From positions 45,013,618 through 45,077,617 of the forward strand of contig OX453273.1 in NCBI GenBank assembly GCA_949710005.1: 64,000 nt of DNA, written 5' to 3'. Of this stretch, positions 28,201 to 38,900 are shown in pieces. How positions within the stretch are numbered: position 1 is the stretch's first letter; each line of letters begins with the position of its first letter. The position numbers and the translations under genes were made by a program. The notes under the pieces are model-generated. The model was not told where the DNA came from. It did no database searches and saw only the letters and a program-made list of their open reading frames with translations. Source of the DNA: Ricordea florida (lineage: Eukaryota; Cnidaria; Anthozoa; Corallimorpharia; Ricordeidae).

Positions 28201-31200
28201 TCAATCTTAATTCATTTCCCAGGCGAATTGGTCATAACCATGTTGAAGCGATGCGTCAATGCATTCCCTCTTTGATCTTCAGGTCGTTATATATTCTTCG
28301 TAACATTGGGCGCTTACCGTTTGTACGGAAAAACCGGAAATTTCGGTTACAGTTCAAATGGAACGGTTTATTCCAGTGGAACGTTTTCGGAAAAAGTAAT
28401 ACCTTCCAGGTAATACCTTTTTCTCGGTTGTACCGGAATATCCGGAAATTTCTGTACCATTTGACAATACCATTGCCAGGTTCCTCACGATGATATCAGC
28501 ATGGCGTATATCGCGAATGATCATGATCAAGTGTTTATTTTTTCAATGCGAAAACTGCTTGTTCTCCTCGCCAAATCTCATCCAGTTCCTCCAACACAGG
28601 TGTGAAAGCTTAACGTTTTGGTTGTTGATAGTTACGTTTTTCTTTTTTTTTCGGCGGTTCGCGCTTTTGAGCTAAGTAGCGCAGGAAAACATTGATACTC
28701 GGCCCCAGCTTACTGGCATCCGAGACTTCGGATCGAATGGTACATACAGATCAATCCGTTCCGTTTCCTTGACGAGAAAAAGAACAGTATCATTTGTTGC
28801 AAAAAGAAAAATACCGAAAATTCCATTCAAATGGTAAATGCTCATTCGCTCCCGAATAATCAATAATCAAATAAAACGAATTTTATTGGCTTTTTGTTTT
28901 GTCACGTGCATGTAGCTCAGGCTCGCCATATGAAGAATGAGAAAGTTGCCGCTGTATTCTAACTAAAAAAAATAGATGTTTGATGACGTAAAAAAACTCA
29001 GTGGAATAATAAACCTCTTATTTGATGTCATGCCAGATAATACACGCAGACAATTTACTCATTGCTTGCATTTTTCTTCAAACTCCTGCGGGTACTGGAA
29101 AGATACTTCGGTTGTAGGTCGATTAGCCCCCAAGTCGATTAGCCCCCAGTCGATTAGCCCCCACCAAGTCGATTAGGCCCCAAGTAAAAGTCGACCAGCC
29201 TCAAACGAAAATCAGTTTTCAACTTACTAGATTACTCTTCTTTGGGTTTCTTGTTGTTTTACTAATGCTGGGATTATAACTTGCGATCTAAGTTATCTAC
29301 TCGTGATGCTGACGTGGGCATTCTAACAAACCTGCGATGGTCCACGAACCAAACGTTTTTGATGTTGATGAAATTGTAGCCTGTTACGATCGAGAAAAAT
29401 CAGTTGATCTGATCGATTAGAACTGTATCTTGTAAATGTTCTTTACTTCATAAACATCCAGAACTAAATCTCGTTCGAAAGATCATAAACCAAGCAAAAG
29501 TCATGAAGTTTTTAAACGCAAAGTAAAGATTAAAGAAGAAAGTAAATCCGGTCACCCTTAACGGACGGTCGAACGAACGAACAAACGATCTTAAAGTTAT
29601 TGACTTCAATTCCAAGCATTAGTAAAACAACGAGAAACCCAAAGAAGAGTAATCTAGTAAGTTGAAAACAGATTTTCGTTTGGGACTGGTCGACTTTTAC
29701 TTGGGGGCTAATCGACTTAGTGGGGGCTAATCGACTGGGGGCTAATCGACTTGGGGGCTAATCGACCGGATACCGATACTTCACTTCGCTTATTTGTTTA
29801 ATGTAGCCTCGTTCATCGAATGAATGATATTATTTACATCTCGGGTCGGCAGAATCCAATACTACGCAACTCGTAAAATATACGCGCCTATTATCTCCCA
29901 AAACATGGAATAAGGTATATTCAATTCAACTGAGGTCAGTTGTTTGGTTAAGGATTTATGAGTGTATCTATGTCATCCAGCGGGCTAGAGACCAGAATAA
30001 GTGAATTAATTTTCTGTGAATTGAATTAATCATAACAAGAAAATGTTTAGTTATCTCTGGTCTTTTTTGTGCAACTTATCTTATTTGTTGTTCTTATATT
30101 ATTGCTCAGCCGTTGATGATGTCAAATGATCTTCGTTACATTGCACCATGGGCCACTGAAATTTTGTTGAACAAGTAAGAGAACAAGTTTGTCATTGTTA
30201 GTGCATGGTAGGCTGTGTTCAAGAACAGCGATGTGTATTGCTGGGAAGCGGTTTGAGTTAGCCGCCCTAAAAGCAGAGTGTAATTAGAGTTATTGCTTTG
30301 GCCAGCTGTCACAAAAAATGCACACAGTCCAATAAACCTTTCAGTAGTTAGGAAATGGGAGTGTGCGTAGAAGGTTTAGTTTTACTCCTGCCTGGCCGGT
30401 TGAGAAAGTGAAAGGATCCGATTTTTGGCCAATCACATACACTGAAACCCAACACCAAAGCTGAAACTACCTTTAACAGTGAACTGAAACAAGAGAAAAT
30501 GAGGAAAGAGAACATAACCCCGTCTGATATGATAAGGGGACAGAATCTATTTTTAGCGCGGAATCTATTTATATCTCGTTCCATGGCTGCGCGGTTTCCA
30601 CATGGCGCATTGAAATTACAACCACGTGATGAGAAGGAGATCAACCATTGGTCAGTTAAAATAGTTTCCGGATCAAAAAATAGAATCTGTCCCCTTATCA
30701 TAGTAAGAGAACCCAGTGTGGAAGATACGTTCTCCTACCTCATTTTCTCTTGACTGAAATAATGCTTTCTTATAAAACATTGATTGTAGTTGTAGTGTAT
30801 AAGCAAATGACTGAAATAAAGACATTGACTATTTTCTCTCTCTTTCATTGTAGAGAGATAATTGCTGTTAACCAAGACAGTGCTTCAAAAATGGGACGGA
30901 GAGTTATAAAGGTAAGAAAAACAGTTTCATGTAGCAATGGCATAATGCACCCAAGAGCTACAGGGCCATGCGGCAGGTGCTCATTCTTGTCCCTGTAGCA
31001 AAAGGCACGTTAGGAGTAGTGTTAATCTCCCCCACCCAAAACCCCACCCCACCCCACCCAAGTGTTAAGTTCTGTGCAGATTGTGGTGTTCGACTAGAAG
31101 GCTCTTGGGGACCGTTCATTTTTTACGAGGGGGGGGGGGGGGGCTGGTGTGATGGGAAGCATCATTTAAAAATCAAATGACCCCCCTCAGCTTGACAATT

Positions 31201-32378
31201 TTTTCACATGACACCCCTCCCCCCCAATCAAAAGAAAGAGAAGTCAATTTCGGATTGAAACATTATGACATAAAAGTATTGCTAAAATATTTCACGTGAC
31301 CCCCCCTTTCCCTGATTTTTTTTGCATGAACACCCCAACCCCCTCCAGCCACCCCCCCCCCCCCGCAGTAAAAAAAAAATGAACGGTCCCTTGCTACTTT
31401 CAGACACTATACATTTGAATCATGACCTTATATCACTCCTTCATTCTTACGTTTCTGTTATTTTATAATACAAATTGTGTAAAAATGGTATTTATAACTT
31501 GTAAATAAAGATTTGAATTGAATTGACAAGTTTGCACGTCTTGTTCCCTTTTAAAGCGCTACAGAGAGTATACCGAGATATGGTCTCGCCGTTTGTCTGA
31601 TGGGTCTGTGGCAGTGGTGCTATTCAATCGCAGACACGATAAGCCCTTTGTCATTGAGGCACCTTTTGATAAGGTTTAGTTGCCTGTTTTAATAGATTTT
31701 ATGTCTCAAAATCTACATAGTAATTCTCCTGAGTGAGTGTCGTGCAGCTTGTTATTGTATTGATATGGCGAGGAGAACTTTCATAGTGTTACCTTTAGAG
31801 TGATGGAGTCAAGGAATCAAATCTGATGGTAATTAGTGTAGGTAATAAAATGATTTTGAGTGCAATTTGGAATAAATAAGTATAAATAAATTTTCAAGGA
31901 CTAAAAAATTGCACAAACCCGTAGAGTGAGTGTAATTATATTTTTTTTTGAAAAGTTTGCGAGTGCTTGTATATTCCAAATTGCCCTAAAAAACAGTTGA
32001 TTACTCGTTAATAATATACAAATTCAAATTCCTGCATTCAATTTCAACGTTTTGCACTCAGTTTCGACTTTCTGCGCTGTTTGGGGTTAATTGACGTGTT
32101 CTCAGCCAATCGTATACGGAAATTCGGACCGCTCAGACAACCAATCAGAATCCTTGTTTACGTCCCTGACCGAGTCAGCTATGTAATACGTGGATGTTGG
32201 ACTAATCCACTGGAACGTATTTTTTGTGTTCTAGGTTGGAATTCCGACGTCTGCTGCAAGAGCCAGAGATCTGTTTGAACATAAGAATCTTGGAACATTC
32301 CGAAAAAGCTTCAAAGCCAAAGTCAACCCAAGTGGGGTGGTCATGGTTGGATTGAGTCCAGTACATGAGGACCTGTGA
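17692..32378 (+). CDS. NAGA: Alpha-N-acetylgalactosaminidase-like GH27 glycosidase, copy 1 (14 exons)
   Basis: Exons: 17692-17806, 21489-21558, 22246-22327, 22500-22592, 23346-23382, 23480-23544, 25297-25464, 26052-26111, 26491-26592, 27896-27970, 30110-30174, 30854-30911, 31557-31673, 32235-32378. All junctions are GT-AG and the phases close, giving 416 residues (human NAGA is 411). A signal peptide (about 1-30) precedes [18 protein letters not shown]. The catalytic nucleophile is D167 in VKVDGC and the acid/base is D228 in LWRNYND. SCSWPAY (197-203) has Ser199 and Ala202 where NAGA has Ser188/Ala191 and alpha-galactosidase A has Glu/Leu, so a lysosomal enzyme removing terminal alpha-GalNAc is predicted. 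PGNWNDPD and AVNQD are also family motifs. DSF (231-233) replaces the usual DSW. The start at 17692 was chosen over an in-frame ATG at 17656 because it directly precedes the hydrophobic leader. A tandem paralogue begins at 52685. Confidence 0.93.
18100..18238 (+). mobile_element. MITE-like inverted-repeat element (139 bp)
   Basis: Near-perfect terminal inverted repeats of about 33 bp, beginning ATTTCCGCACAGGTCCCTAC and ending with its complement. The centre is unrelated and no coding sequence is present. It lies in intron 1 of the first GH27 gene. Confidence 0.8.
19745..19846 (+). mobile_element. piggyBac-type MITE, copy A
   Basis: A 94-bp element (19749-19842) with inverted ends CCCTTTCACTCCCAAG and its complement, flanked on both sides by TTAA (19745-19748 and 19843-19846). 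TTAA targets and CCC-beginning termini are typical of piggyBac-family non-autonomous elements. It is inserted in the decayed LINE. Confidence 0.8.
19859..19960 (+). mobile_element. piggyBac-type MITE, copy B
   Basis: A second copy (19863-19956) that reads identical to copy A in sequence, orientation and TTAA flanks, only 12 bp after it. The spacer ends in CTCCC, similar to the sequence before copy A, so a local tandem duplication including a few flanking bases is more likely than two insertions. Confidence 0.8.
21110..21196 (+). repeat. TTA/ATT microsatellite
   Basis: Interrupted ATT trinucleotide tract in intron 1 of the first GH27 gene; a related pure tract follows at 21303-21331. The Asn-rich or Ile-rich open frames across it are artefacts of the repeat. 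Confidence 0.9.
21194..21266 (+). repeat. 73-bp dispersed repeat, copy 1
   Basis: This segment (beginning TATGAGAGATGTCAAACC, ending CATTCCAAGGAC) recurs without visible change at 23010-23082, one intron further on. It is probably the conserved end of an interspersed repeat. Confidence 0.8.
23010..23082 (+). repeat. 73-bp dispersed repeat, copy 2
   Basis: Second copy of the segment at 21194-21266, in the same orientation, in intron 4 of the first GH27 gene. The flanks differ (a poly-A-rich stretch follows this copy), so it is an independent insertion of the same repeat. Confidence 0.8.
24787..25075 (+). mobile_element. tRNA-derived SINE, family 1, sense copy
   Basis: A tRNA-like head has an A-box-like stretch (TTGGTGCAGTAGTGAGAAC) and a B box (GGGTTCGATTCCCAG at about 24838). 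A non-tRNA body follows, then ATTTGATTTGATTT repeats and an end with AATAAAGTTCATTATTATT. The same structure is found inverted at 34493-34788. It sits in intron 6 of the first GH27 gene. The head lacks a foldable full cloverleaf, so it is not a tRNA gene. Confidence 0.8.
25078..25243 (+). mobile_element. Foldback/MITE element (about 165 bp)
   Basis: The two halves are inverted repeats: ATAATAGCATGAC, TGGTATTTGGCAATAATA and GTAATATTTCAAAATT on the left are mirrored by AATTTTGAAATATTAC, TATTATTGCCAAATACCA and GTCATGCTATTAT on the right. It follows the SINE directly, with no coding content. Confidence 0.75.
29117..29767 (+). mobile_element. Foldback element with internally repetitive termini
   Basis: Inverted arms of about 155 bp (29117-29272 and about 29612-29767) each carry several copies of a 14-mer, GTCGATTAGCCCCC or its complement, at their outer end. 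An inner non-repetitive section follows (TAGATTACTCTTCTTTGGG and its complement). The centre of about 340 bp has no recognisable gene. It lies in intron 10 of the first GH27 gene. The copy number of the 14-mer differs slightly between the arms. Confidence 0.8.
30528..30702 (+). mobile_element. MITE-like element (175 bp)
   Basis: Terminal inverted repeats start TATGATAAGGGGACAGAATC at 30528 and end with the complement at 30702. There is no coding sequence. It lies in intron 11 of the first GH27 gene. Confidence 0.75.
31108..31390 (+). mobile_element. MITE-like element with poly-G/poly-C arms
   Basis: GGGACCGTTCATTTTTTAC followed by a run of 16 G at the left is mirrored by a run of C and GTAAAAAAAAAATGAACGGTCCC at the right. 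Between them are C-rich direct repeats of the type TGACCCCCC. It lies in intron 12 of the first GH27 gene. The homopolymer lengths should be treated with caution. Confidence 0.7.
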
Positions 32379-32604
32379 GTACTGAAGCACCTGAGAGTAT
32401 TATTACTCTCCCCTGGATGGGGTGCTGGAAGAGGACTATTGATGTAAAACTAAATTTAACGTATGAAACGCAATATGTAAACGTCCATCATTCGTTTGAG
32501 ATCAACTGCCTCAAAAGCAGTCGAGATACAAGTCTGGTCAAATATGTACAACAAGCAAAATTTTGCCTTATGTAAGTAGTCATGGTTAAGTTTCCCTCGC
32601 TATG

Positions 32605-32720
32605 ATTTTAAGTTCTTATCAGCATACAACAAATTCGTATCGTCAGCAAATAAATGAAATTCTAATTTACTTGCAGCATTATAAATGTCATTAATATAAA
32701 TCACAAAATGATAATAAAAA
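32605..32720 (-). mobile_element. Reverse-transcriptase fragment of a LINE
   Basis: On the minus strand the frame reads INDIYNAASKLEFHLFADDT, including FADD, the RT catalytic box of non-LTR elements. No coherent coding sequence surrounds it, so it is a short fossil. Confidence 0.65.
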
Positions 32721-33795
32721 TAATTAGTATTCCATGCTCTGTAAATATTTTTTAACACTTTGTTGTACGTATAACGCCATAATATAACAGTATTATGTAA
32801 CGTAAAGTAAGTAAATAAATGATAAAATAATAGCTTAACAGTTAAGTTGGTGAACCACAATTTTACCTTTTAACCAGGAGGTTGGCCAGTAGTTCACATG
32901 GCCAAGTATTGCAGAAAGAGAAGCTTCCGTTCCCCTAAAGTGAACTTTGTGCCAGTCTAAGGAAATTCACAAGTAAAAATGTCAAAACGAGTATTGGTTT
33001 AGTTCAAACTACCCGGAGCTCCTTTTAGGAATACGGTGACAGAAGCGATTACTTGTTTTTATAAAATGGAATTTAACTTAAAGAAACTGCAACGTGCAAG
33101 AAATCTAAATTAAACAGTTACTAAGTTAAGATGTAAATGGTTGTGAACTAACTTGGAAATAAACGTCTACCTTAAGCGTTTTTTTCTGTACCACAGAATT
33201 TCTTATTTATTTCACGTCATTGTGTGTCTGTCCTTATTTATTTCACCTCAGTGTGTGTCTTTCCTCATGTGGATCATAGTCAAGGCATTTAGCTCGGAAA
33301 AAATTTATAATATAACATTAGTAAAATTAGATTTTATTTGTTTTTTTTTTTTATTAACAATAGTTACATTAACTTTGCAATATTCACATATAATACTTAC
33401 ATTAGAAACAAACATTGCAAAAACATTACGTTGTATCCTACAGAGTACAAAGAAGAGTAAAATACAGCCATGAGTTACAAACTTCTTGTCGATTAAAGGT
33501 TTCCATTTATTGCAGTAACGTTCAGGTGAATTTGTCCTAGTTGATATTTGTTTTTCGATATTAGCTTTACCTTTTACCATTGTTAAATGAGCGCCGAAAG
33601 ACAAAGGTTCTTCATTAATACTACAACAATATATATAGTATTAAAAAAAATTCTTGGTAATTTATGATGTCCAGGCTGTATTGTCTACCGCGACCTTCCA
33701 AATTCGAAACGTTTTCTTGCGGTCTTACAGAGATAAAGTAAAGTTGTATTGCCGTAACACAAGCCCTTCACAGGTCGTTAGCCGTTTTTCCATTC

Positions 33796-33829
33796 GCTCT
33801 GACGAAGGGTTAACGCTCGAAAGGTCAGC
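33796..33829 (+). ncRNA. Second hammerhead-like motif (degenerate)
   Basis: CTGACGA (33799-33805), stem GGGT-TAAC-GCTC, GAAA (33819-33822), then GGTC and AGC pairing with the preceding GCT. The layout matches 13720-13753, but the base after GAAA is G instead of C, removing the closing pair of stem III. Flanking sequence also resembles the first copy, consistent with a Penelope-like remnant. Confidence 0.4.
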
Positions 33830-34492
33830 TCCCCTTATATGTTATGACGTACAACTTACTTTACTAGTTCTGATGAACCATTTTTGTGTGTATTACAACC
33901 TGGGGTTTTGTGCATTACTGACAAACTTTTGTGATTACTGTCATACTCAAACATTGAGTAGATTTGAACAAAACCAAAATTTTAAAGAAAGCTTAGGACA
34001 AAATGGCTTCGCGTTGTTGCCTAATTCGCTTAGCGCAAGTGACTGCAACTAGAGAGTAGAGTCGATTTCAGTGAAAAAGATCGCATTTTCTTTCACTCAT
34101 TTCCCGTACACACACACACAGACCTTGGGATTCTGTAACACCTTGGTTTAAGGTTCTGTGACACCCCAGTTTAGCCCGACAATCATCAGCTCTATAAGGG
34201 GTACTCGGATTTTTTAGGGCAATCTCCGAACGTAGAATTTATTTATTAATTCATCCATCCATCGAAGCAGGGCAAGGCAGAACAAAACAAAGGAATCACC
34301 CAACGGGAAAAAAAATTGGCAAATGTCGGCGTGTTGCCCATTTCCCCATGTGTGCCAGGCACTTTGAGGCATACTTGTCATGAAATTATTTTCCAATTAA
34401 ACAAAAGCATATCTTAGTATAATAAGCAATGGCAACAAGTCGTTATTTTAAATATGTTCTGGAGATGTTTTACGGTACAATAACAGAGGAAG

Positions 34493-34788
34493 AATAATAA
34501 TAAATAATAATAATGAACTTTATTTGAGTGTCAAGTGTATTTAGCACTGCTGTACTAATTGGGGACACTGTAAAGCACAAATGAAATGAAATCAAATCAT
34601 ATTGAATTAAATCAAATCAAATGTTGGTTTTTGTGGAGAGGGGAAAACCGGAGTACCCGGAGAAAAACCTCTCAGAGCAGAGTAGAGAACCAACAAACTC
34701 AGCCCACATATGACGCCGGGGCCGGGAATCGAACCCGGGCCACATTGGTGGAAGGCGAGCGCTCTCACCACTGCGCCAACCCTGCTCC
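34493..34788 (-). mobile_element. tRNA-derived SINE, family 1, antisense copy
   Basis: Complement of the family seen at 24787-25075. On the minus strand, GGAGCAGGG is followed by TTGGCGCAGTGGTGAGAGCG (A box), GGGTTCGATTCCCGG (B box), the same body, a TTTGATTTGATTT stretch and the AATAAAGTTCATTATTATT end. It lies just left of the Polinton fossil. Confidence 0.85.
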
Positions 34789-34989
34789 CTATAAAATAAA
34801 CACATCTATACCAGCTCAACCTGAGGTGGAGCCACATTTCCAATTTTTGTGTAATAATTTCATCGAATGATTACTGACGAGTATGGAGAAGTGTGCCAGA
34901 GGATTATAGGCATAGAACAGATTTTTTTCGTTTTTGCAAGGGAAACAAAACAAAAAGTTCATAAATTTATTTTAGAAAAAAATTAGAGA

Positions 34990-35593
34990 AACTAAGCAGT
35001 GTGAGAGTTAATTTTTGAGTGGAAATTCAGTTAACTAGGGAAAGAAATGATGGTGTGGAAAGAGAGCGCATCTCCCAATATTTTAAGGAGGATCCTGTAG
35101 TTTTTGCTAGGCATAACGTAGGTGAGATAAAAGAGAGTTTGACAGATTTGTTGAAAAAATTAATGGCGAAATCGAGGCATGGTCAGATAGAGGATCAGGC
35201 TGGGATGTTGGAAGGATAGAGCAAGCATACATCAATATTTCCCGTTATCAACCATTGGGTGAAGGGACTTCCTTACCCTGACTCCCACCAAAGCTAAAGA
35301 ATAAGAAAGCTTTTATAAGCATCAAAAACAGAGATAACAGATGTGCGCTGTGGGAAATAAAAGCAGCAAAATTTCCAGCACCGGAAGGTAAAAACAAATG
35401 TAGGACACTTAGCTACCCTGTTGATGATGATATGAACTGGAAAGTGATTGGTTTTCCAATGCCAATAACGCAATTTTAAAGGCTTGAGGAGCAAAGAAAT
35501 GGTCTTGCAAAAGATGTATTTGACTGGGAAAATGATAATGTAATAGTGCACAGAATTGGTGGGAAAGCAGTTTACGGAGGATGAACCTCGTGC
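34990..35593 (+). pseudogene. Left half of a decayed Polinton DNA polymerase B gene
   Basis: Translated pieces match the N-terminal region of Polinton polymerases in order: ERERISQYFKEDPVVFA and NVGEIKESLTDLL, then KLKNKKAFISIKNRDNRCAL, SYPVDDDMNWKVIGFP and DWENDNVIVHRI. They correspond roughly to residues 225-395 of the intact polymerase at 35940-40025 (compare TKKAIINHKNFNDNECFKWA), but differ at most positions. The copy is therefore a different, older family and not a duplicate of the neighbour. Stops and frame changes interrupt it. It ends at the left target duplication of the intact element, and the sequence resumes at 51462. Confidence 0.8.
35589..35593 (+). repeat. Target site duplication, left copy (CGTGC)
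   Basis: CGTGC directly precedes the left TIR and recurs at 51462-51466 directly after the right TIR. If the last T of the right TIR is counted as target, the duplication is TCGTGC (35588-35593 and 51461-51466), the 6 bp usual for Polintons. Sequence alone does not decide between 5 and 6 bp. Confidence 0.8.
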
Positions 35594-35710
35594 AGAGAGT
35601 AGGTAATGGGGGGTTCTAGCACACCCGATTAATTTTCAGCCAAACCTGTGTAAAAATATTAAACAAGGATTAATCAGGAAAATTAACCGGAAAATTAAAC
35701 AGAGATTTTA

Positions 35711-35761
35711 CCAAGCCGATACCAAGCCGATACCAAGCCGATACAAAGCCGATGCCAAGCC
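35711..35761 (+). repeat. 11-bp tandem repeat in the left TIR
   Basis: Units of CCAAGCCGATA: three perfect, one variant (CAAAGCCGATG), then a partial. The right TIR has one unit fewer (51305-51344, complement). Iterated motifs near the ends could bind a terminal or replication protein, or be simple slippage. Confidence 0.85.
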
Positions 35762-35912
35762 TCACCAAACCCTATACTGAACCCTACCTTTTACAACATC
35801 CAGAATAAGTTTGAGGAAAGTGGGTGTGGAGAATTCGCCATCCCTATCCAAGCCCACCCTGCATAAGTATCCGCAAAATAAAAAAAATTGAAAATATGAT
35901 TTTTAATATTGG

Positions 35913-35920
35913 TTTAAAGA
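35913..35920 (+). promoter_or_regulatory. TTTAAAGA promoter motif for polB
   Basis: TTTAAAGA ends 19 bp before the polB ATG. The identical copy in the right TIR (51146-51153, complement) stands 19 bp before the ATG at 51126. Close variants precede most other genes of the element. Confidence 0.65.
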
Positions 35921-35939
35921 ATAAATTATGAGAGTATAA

Positions 35940-38900
35940 ATGGAAGAGTTACAAAATAGTAAAAATCTTGCGAAACTGCTAAAACAAGTCATAAACAAAA
36001 AGGGCAAAAGTTTAGAAAGACTAATATTGAAACAGCTAAAGAAAATTATTAAAGAAAAAGGTAAAAAATTGGAAGAAGACGAAGTTATCAAAGAATTGCG
36101 CAAAATTCCAGAAATTGCTGAAGCTCTTGATAATATGGGAGAAACAAAAGAGGGCGCAAAACCTAAAAAGAAAAATATTAAAAAAAGAAAACTTGCGCCT
36201 ACTTTTATAAAACCACAAAAGCCATCAAACAAAACTTTTAATTGGGGAAATTATTCATTTAAGGTGATGGATGAAGATGAGTTTTCAAAAAAGCTTGCAG
36301 ATTTAACCAACGAAAATGTATTAAAACTTACTAATAACAAACAACCACAACCTAGACCTAGAAAAGAGGTAGATATATCTGATATTATAAAAGATGAATT
36401 TTATATAATAGAAAAACAAACAGCATTGAGGGGATATCTGAAAACTTATAGGATAGATGGAAAGAAAGGGTATGAGCCCAAAGAGTTTTTAAATAATATC
36501 AAACCAAAAGTTAATAATCTAATTAACAAACAAAAGAAACCGATAAAGGTAAAATTTATATTAACATGTAATTTAATAAAAGAATCTACAGATACAAATC
36601 GTATTGAAGAAGAGATAAGAAAATTCTTTCAATCACGTACAGAAATAATTACTGTTACAGATGATATATCCAATTTTTATGATAATATGGCTAATCAAAT
36701 ACTAAAGGAATATGAAAAATTTTTAAGTAATAGTTATAAATATAAATTAAAAAATATAATATGTTTTGATATTGGAATAACACCATACAAGCCGCTTAAG
36801 GGAAGTTCATATATTATAACACCCCCACATTTAGACACAAAAAAGGCAATTATTAACCACAAGAATTTTAATGATAATGAATGTTTTAAGTGGGCAGTAA
36901 CTGAAGCTGTATTTCCAAGAGATAAAAATCCGCAAAGAGTAAATAATGAATTAAGAGAAAACTCAAAGAACTTTAACTGGGCTGGAATGGAGTTCCCTGT
37001 TTCATTAAAAGATATTGATAAGTTTGAAAGGCAAAACCCCTACTATATTAATGTTTTAGGATATGAAAATGGTTATATATTTCCTTTAAGAATAAGTGAT
37101 AATCAATTAGGAGATAATGTAATCAATTTAATTATGATATCAGATGATAAAAATAATCACTACTGTTGGGTAAAGAGTTTAAGTAGACTTTTATCAGCCC
37201 AAGTTAGTAAACATAAATGTAAGAGACATTTTTGTATCAGATGTTTTAACTCATTTCGAGAAATAGAATCATTAGAAAAACATACTGAATACTGCGGCAA
37301 AAATAAAGCAGTTAGGATTGATATGCCAAAAGATAAAAATGGAAATCCTTTATTTATTAAATTCGTTAATTATAAAAGAAAAATGCGAGTGCCATTTTTA
37401 GTATATGCTGACTTTGAGTGTTACCCAGAGAAAATTGATGTAGATATAAGTTGTTTAGATAATAGTAAAAGCTTTACTCAAAAGTATCAGAAACATAAAC
37501 CATCTGGATTCTGTTATTATATAAAGTGTTTTGATGAGAATATATTACCACCAAACTTTGAAAAACTTGTAAGATATACTGCAAAATCCCCAGATGATGA
37601 TGTTGCGCAGATATTTGTAGAATATTTAGAGAGAGATATTAGAAGAATTTATAATGAAATAATAAAACCAAGAAACAAAAAGTTCTATTACTATAAAAGA
37701 GGAAATATGTCAGAATTAGATAAGAAAGAATATGAAAATGCTAAGAAATGCCATATATGTGAGTGTGAATTAGGAGAAGATAAGGTATTAGATCACTGCC
37801 ACCTTACAGGAAAGTATAGAGGAGCAGCTCATAAAGATTGTAACTCGAATTTCGAGATTCCAAAGTTCATACCTATAGTATTTCATAATCTATCTGGATA
37901 TGATTCACATTTATTTATTAAGAATCTTGGGAAAACAGATGGTGAAATAACACCTATAGCACAAAATGAGGAAAGGTATATTTCTTTCTCAAAAAAGATT
38001 GTAGTTGATGAATATATAGATAAAAGTGGTGAGAAAAAAATAGTAAAGAGAGAAATGAGATTCATCGATTCATTAAAATTTATGTCATCCAGTCTTGATG
38101 GACTAGTTGATAATCTCACCAAATGTGGAAAGTGTGAGGCATGTAAACCAGGAGATTGTATAAAGAGATACATTGAAGATGGAAAGATCATTAAGTATGA
38201 AGGTATTGGTAAATGCGGGCGATGTAAGAATTGTAATTTGGCAGAAAGTAAATGTCTTTCACCATCAGATAAATACCTAACTGAAGTAAAAAAGTATTTT
38301 GAAGGCGAAGAATTAAATCTAACATTAAGAAAGGGTGTATATCCATATGATCATATTGACAGCTTTGATAAACTAAATGAAACCCAACTTCCACCAAAGG
38401 ATGCATTTTTCTCAAAACTAAATGATAAAGATATAAATGAAGAAAATTACCAACACGCTAAAAATGTGTGGAAAACTTTTAATATGAAAACATTTAGGGA
38501 GTATCATGATCTATATCTCAAGCTAGATGTATTATTGTTAGCGGATGTATTTGAAAATTTTAGAGATGTTTGTATTAAAAACTATGGATTGGATCCTGCT
38601 TGGTACTACACCTCTCCCGGCCTATCTTGGGACGCTATGTTAAAGTTAACTAAAGTAAAATTGGAGTTACTAACTGACATTAACATGTTACTTATGTTTG
38701 AACAAGGTGTAAGAGGCGGTGTATCTCAGATTTCAACTAGATATGCAGAAGCAAACAATCCATATATGAAGAAATATGATCCAAACAAACCTAAAAAATA
38801 TATCATTTATCTAGATGCAAACAACTTATATGGTGGCGCAATGAGTAAACCACTACCCACTCACGGTTTTGATTGGTTGCCAGAGAAAGATTATAAAAAT

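Larger units (their letters stand above)
32379..34979. other. Intergenic region after the first GH27 gene, with retroelement scraps
   Basis: Holds the probable 3' UTR of the first GH27 gene (an AATAAA at 33158-33163 is a candidate poly(A) signal), a LINE RT scrap (32605-32720), a hammerhead-like motif (33796-33829) and a SINE (34493-34788). No host exon is recognised. Confidence 0.5.
35594..35944 (+). repeat. Left terminal inverted repeat (351 bp)
   Basis: Starts AGAGAGTAGGTAATGGGGGG and matches the complement of 51122-51461 to its last base, except for one extra 11-bp unit in the tandem tract at 35711-35761. The match runs through ATGGA, so the start codon of polB and the promoter before it lie within the repeat. 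Confidence 0.93.

Noticed and set aside
29117-29170. CRISPR-like array (repeated GTCGATTAGCCCCC)
   Set aside because: Units are adjacent without unique spacers and are mirrored at 29700-29767; it is a foldback terminus in a eukaryotic intron.
35583-35593. Calling the Polinton target duplication definitely 6 bp (TCGTGC)
   Set aside because: The sixth base would be shared with the symmetric TIR end; sequence supports 5 bp without ambiguity and 6 bp only if the TIRs are off by one.
34990-35593. Reading the left flank as a host gene exon
   Set aside because: All recognisable pieces match the N-terminal part of Polinton polymerases, with stops and frame changes.
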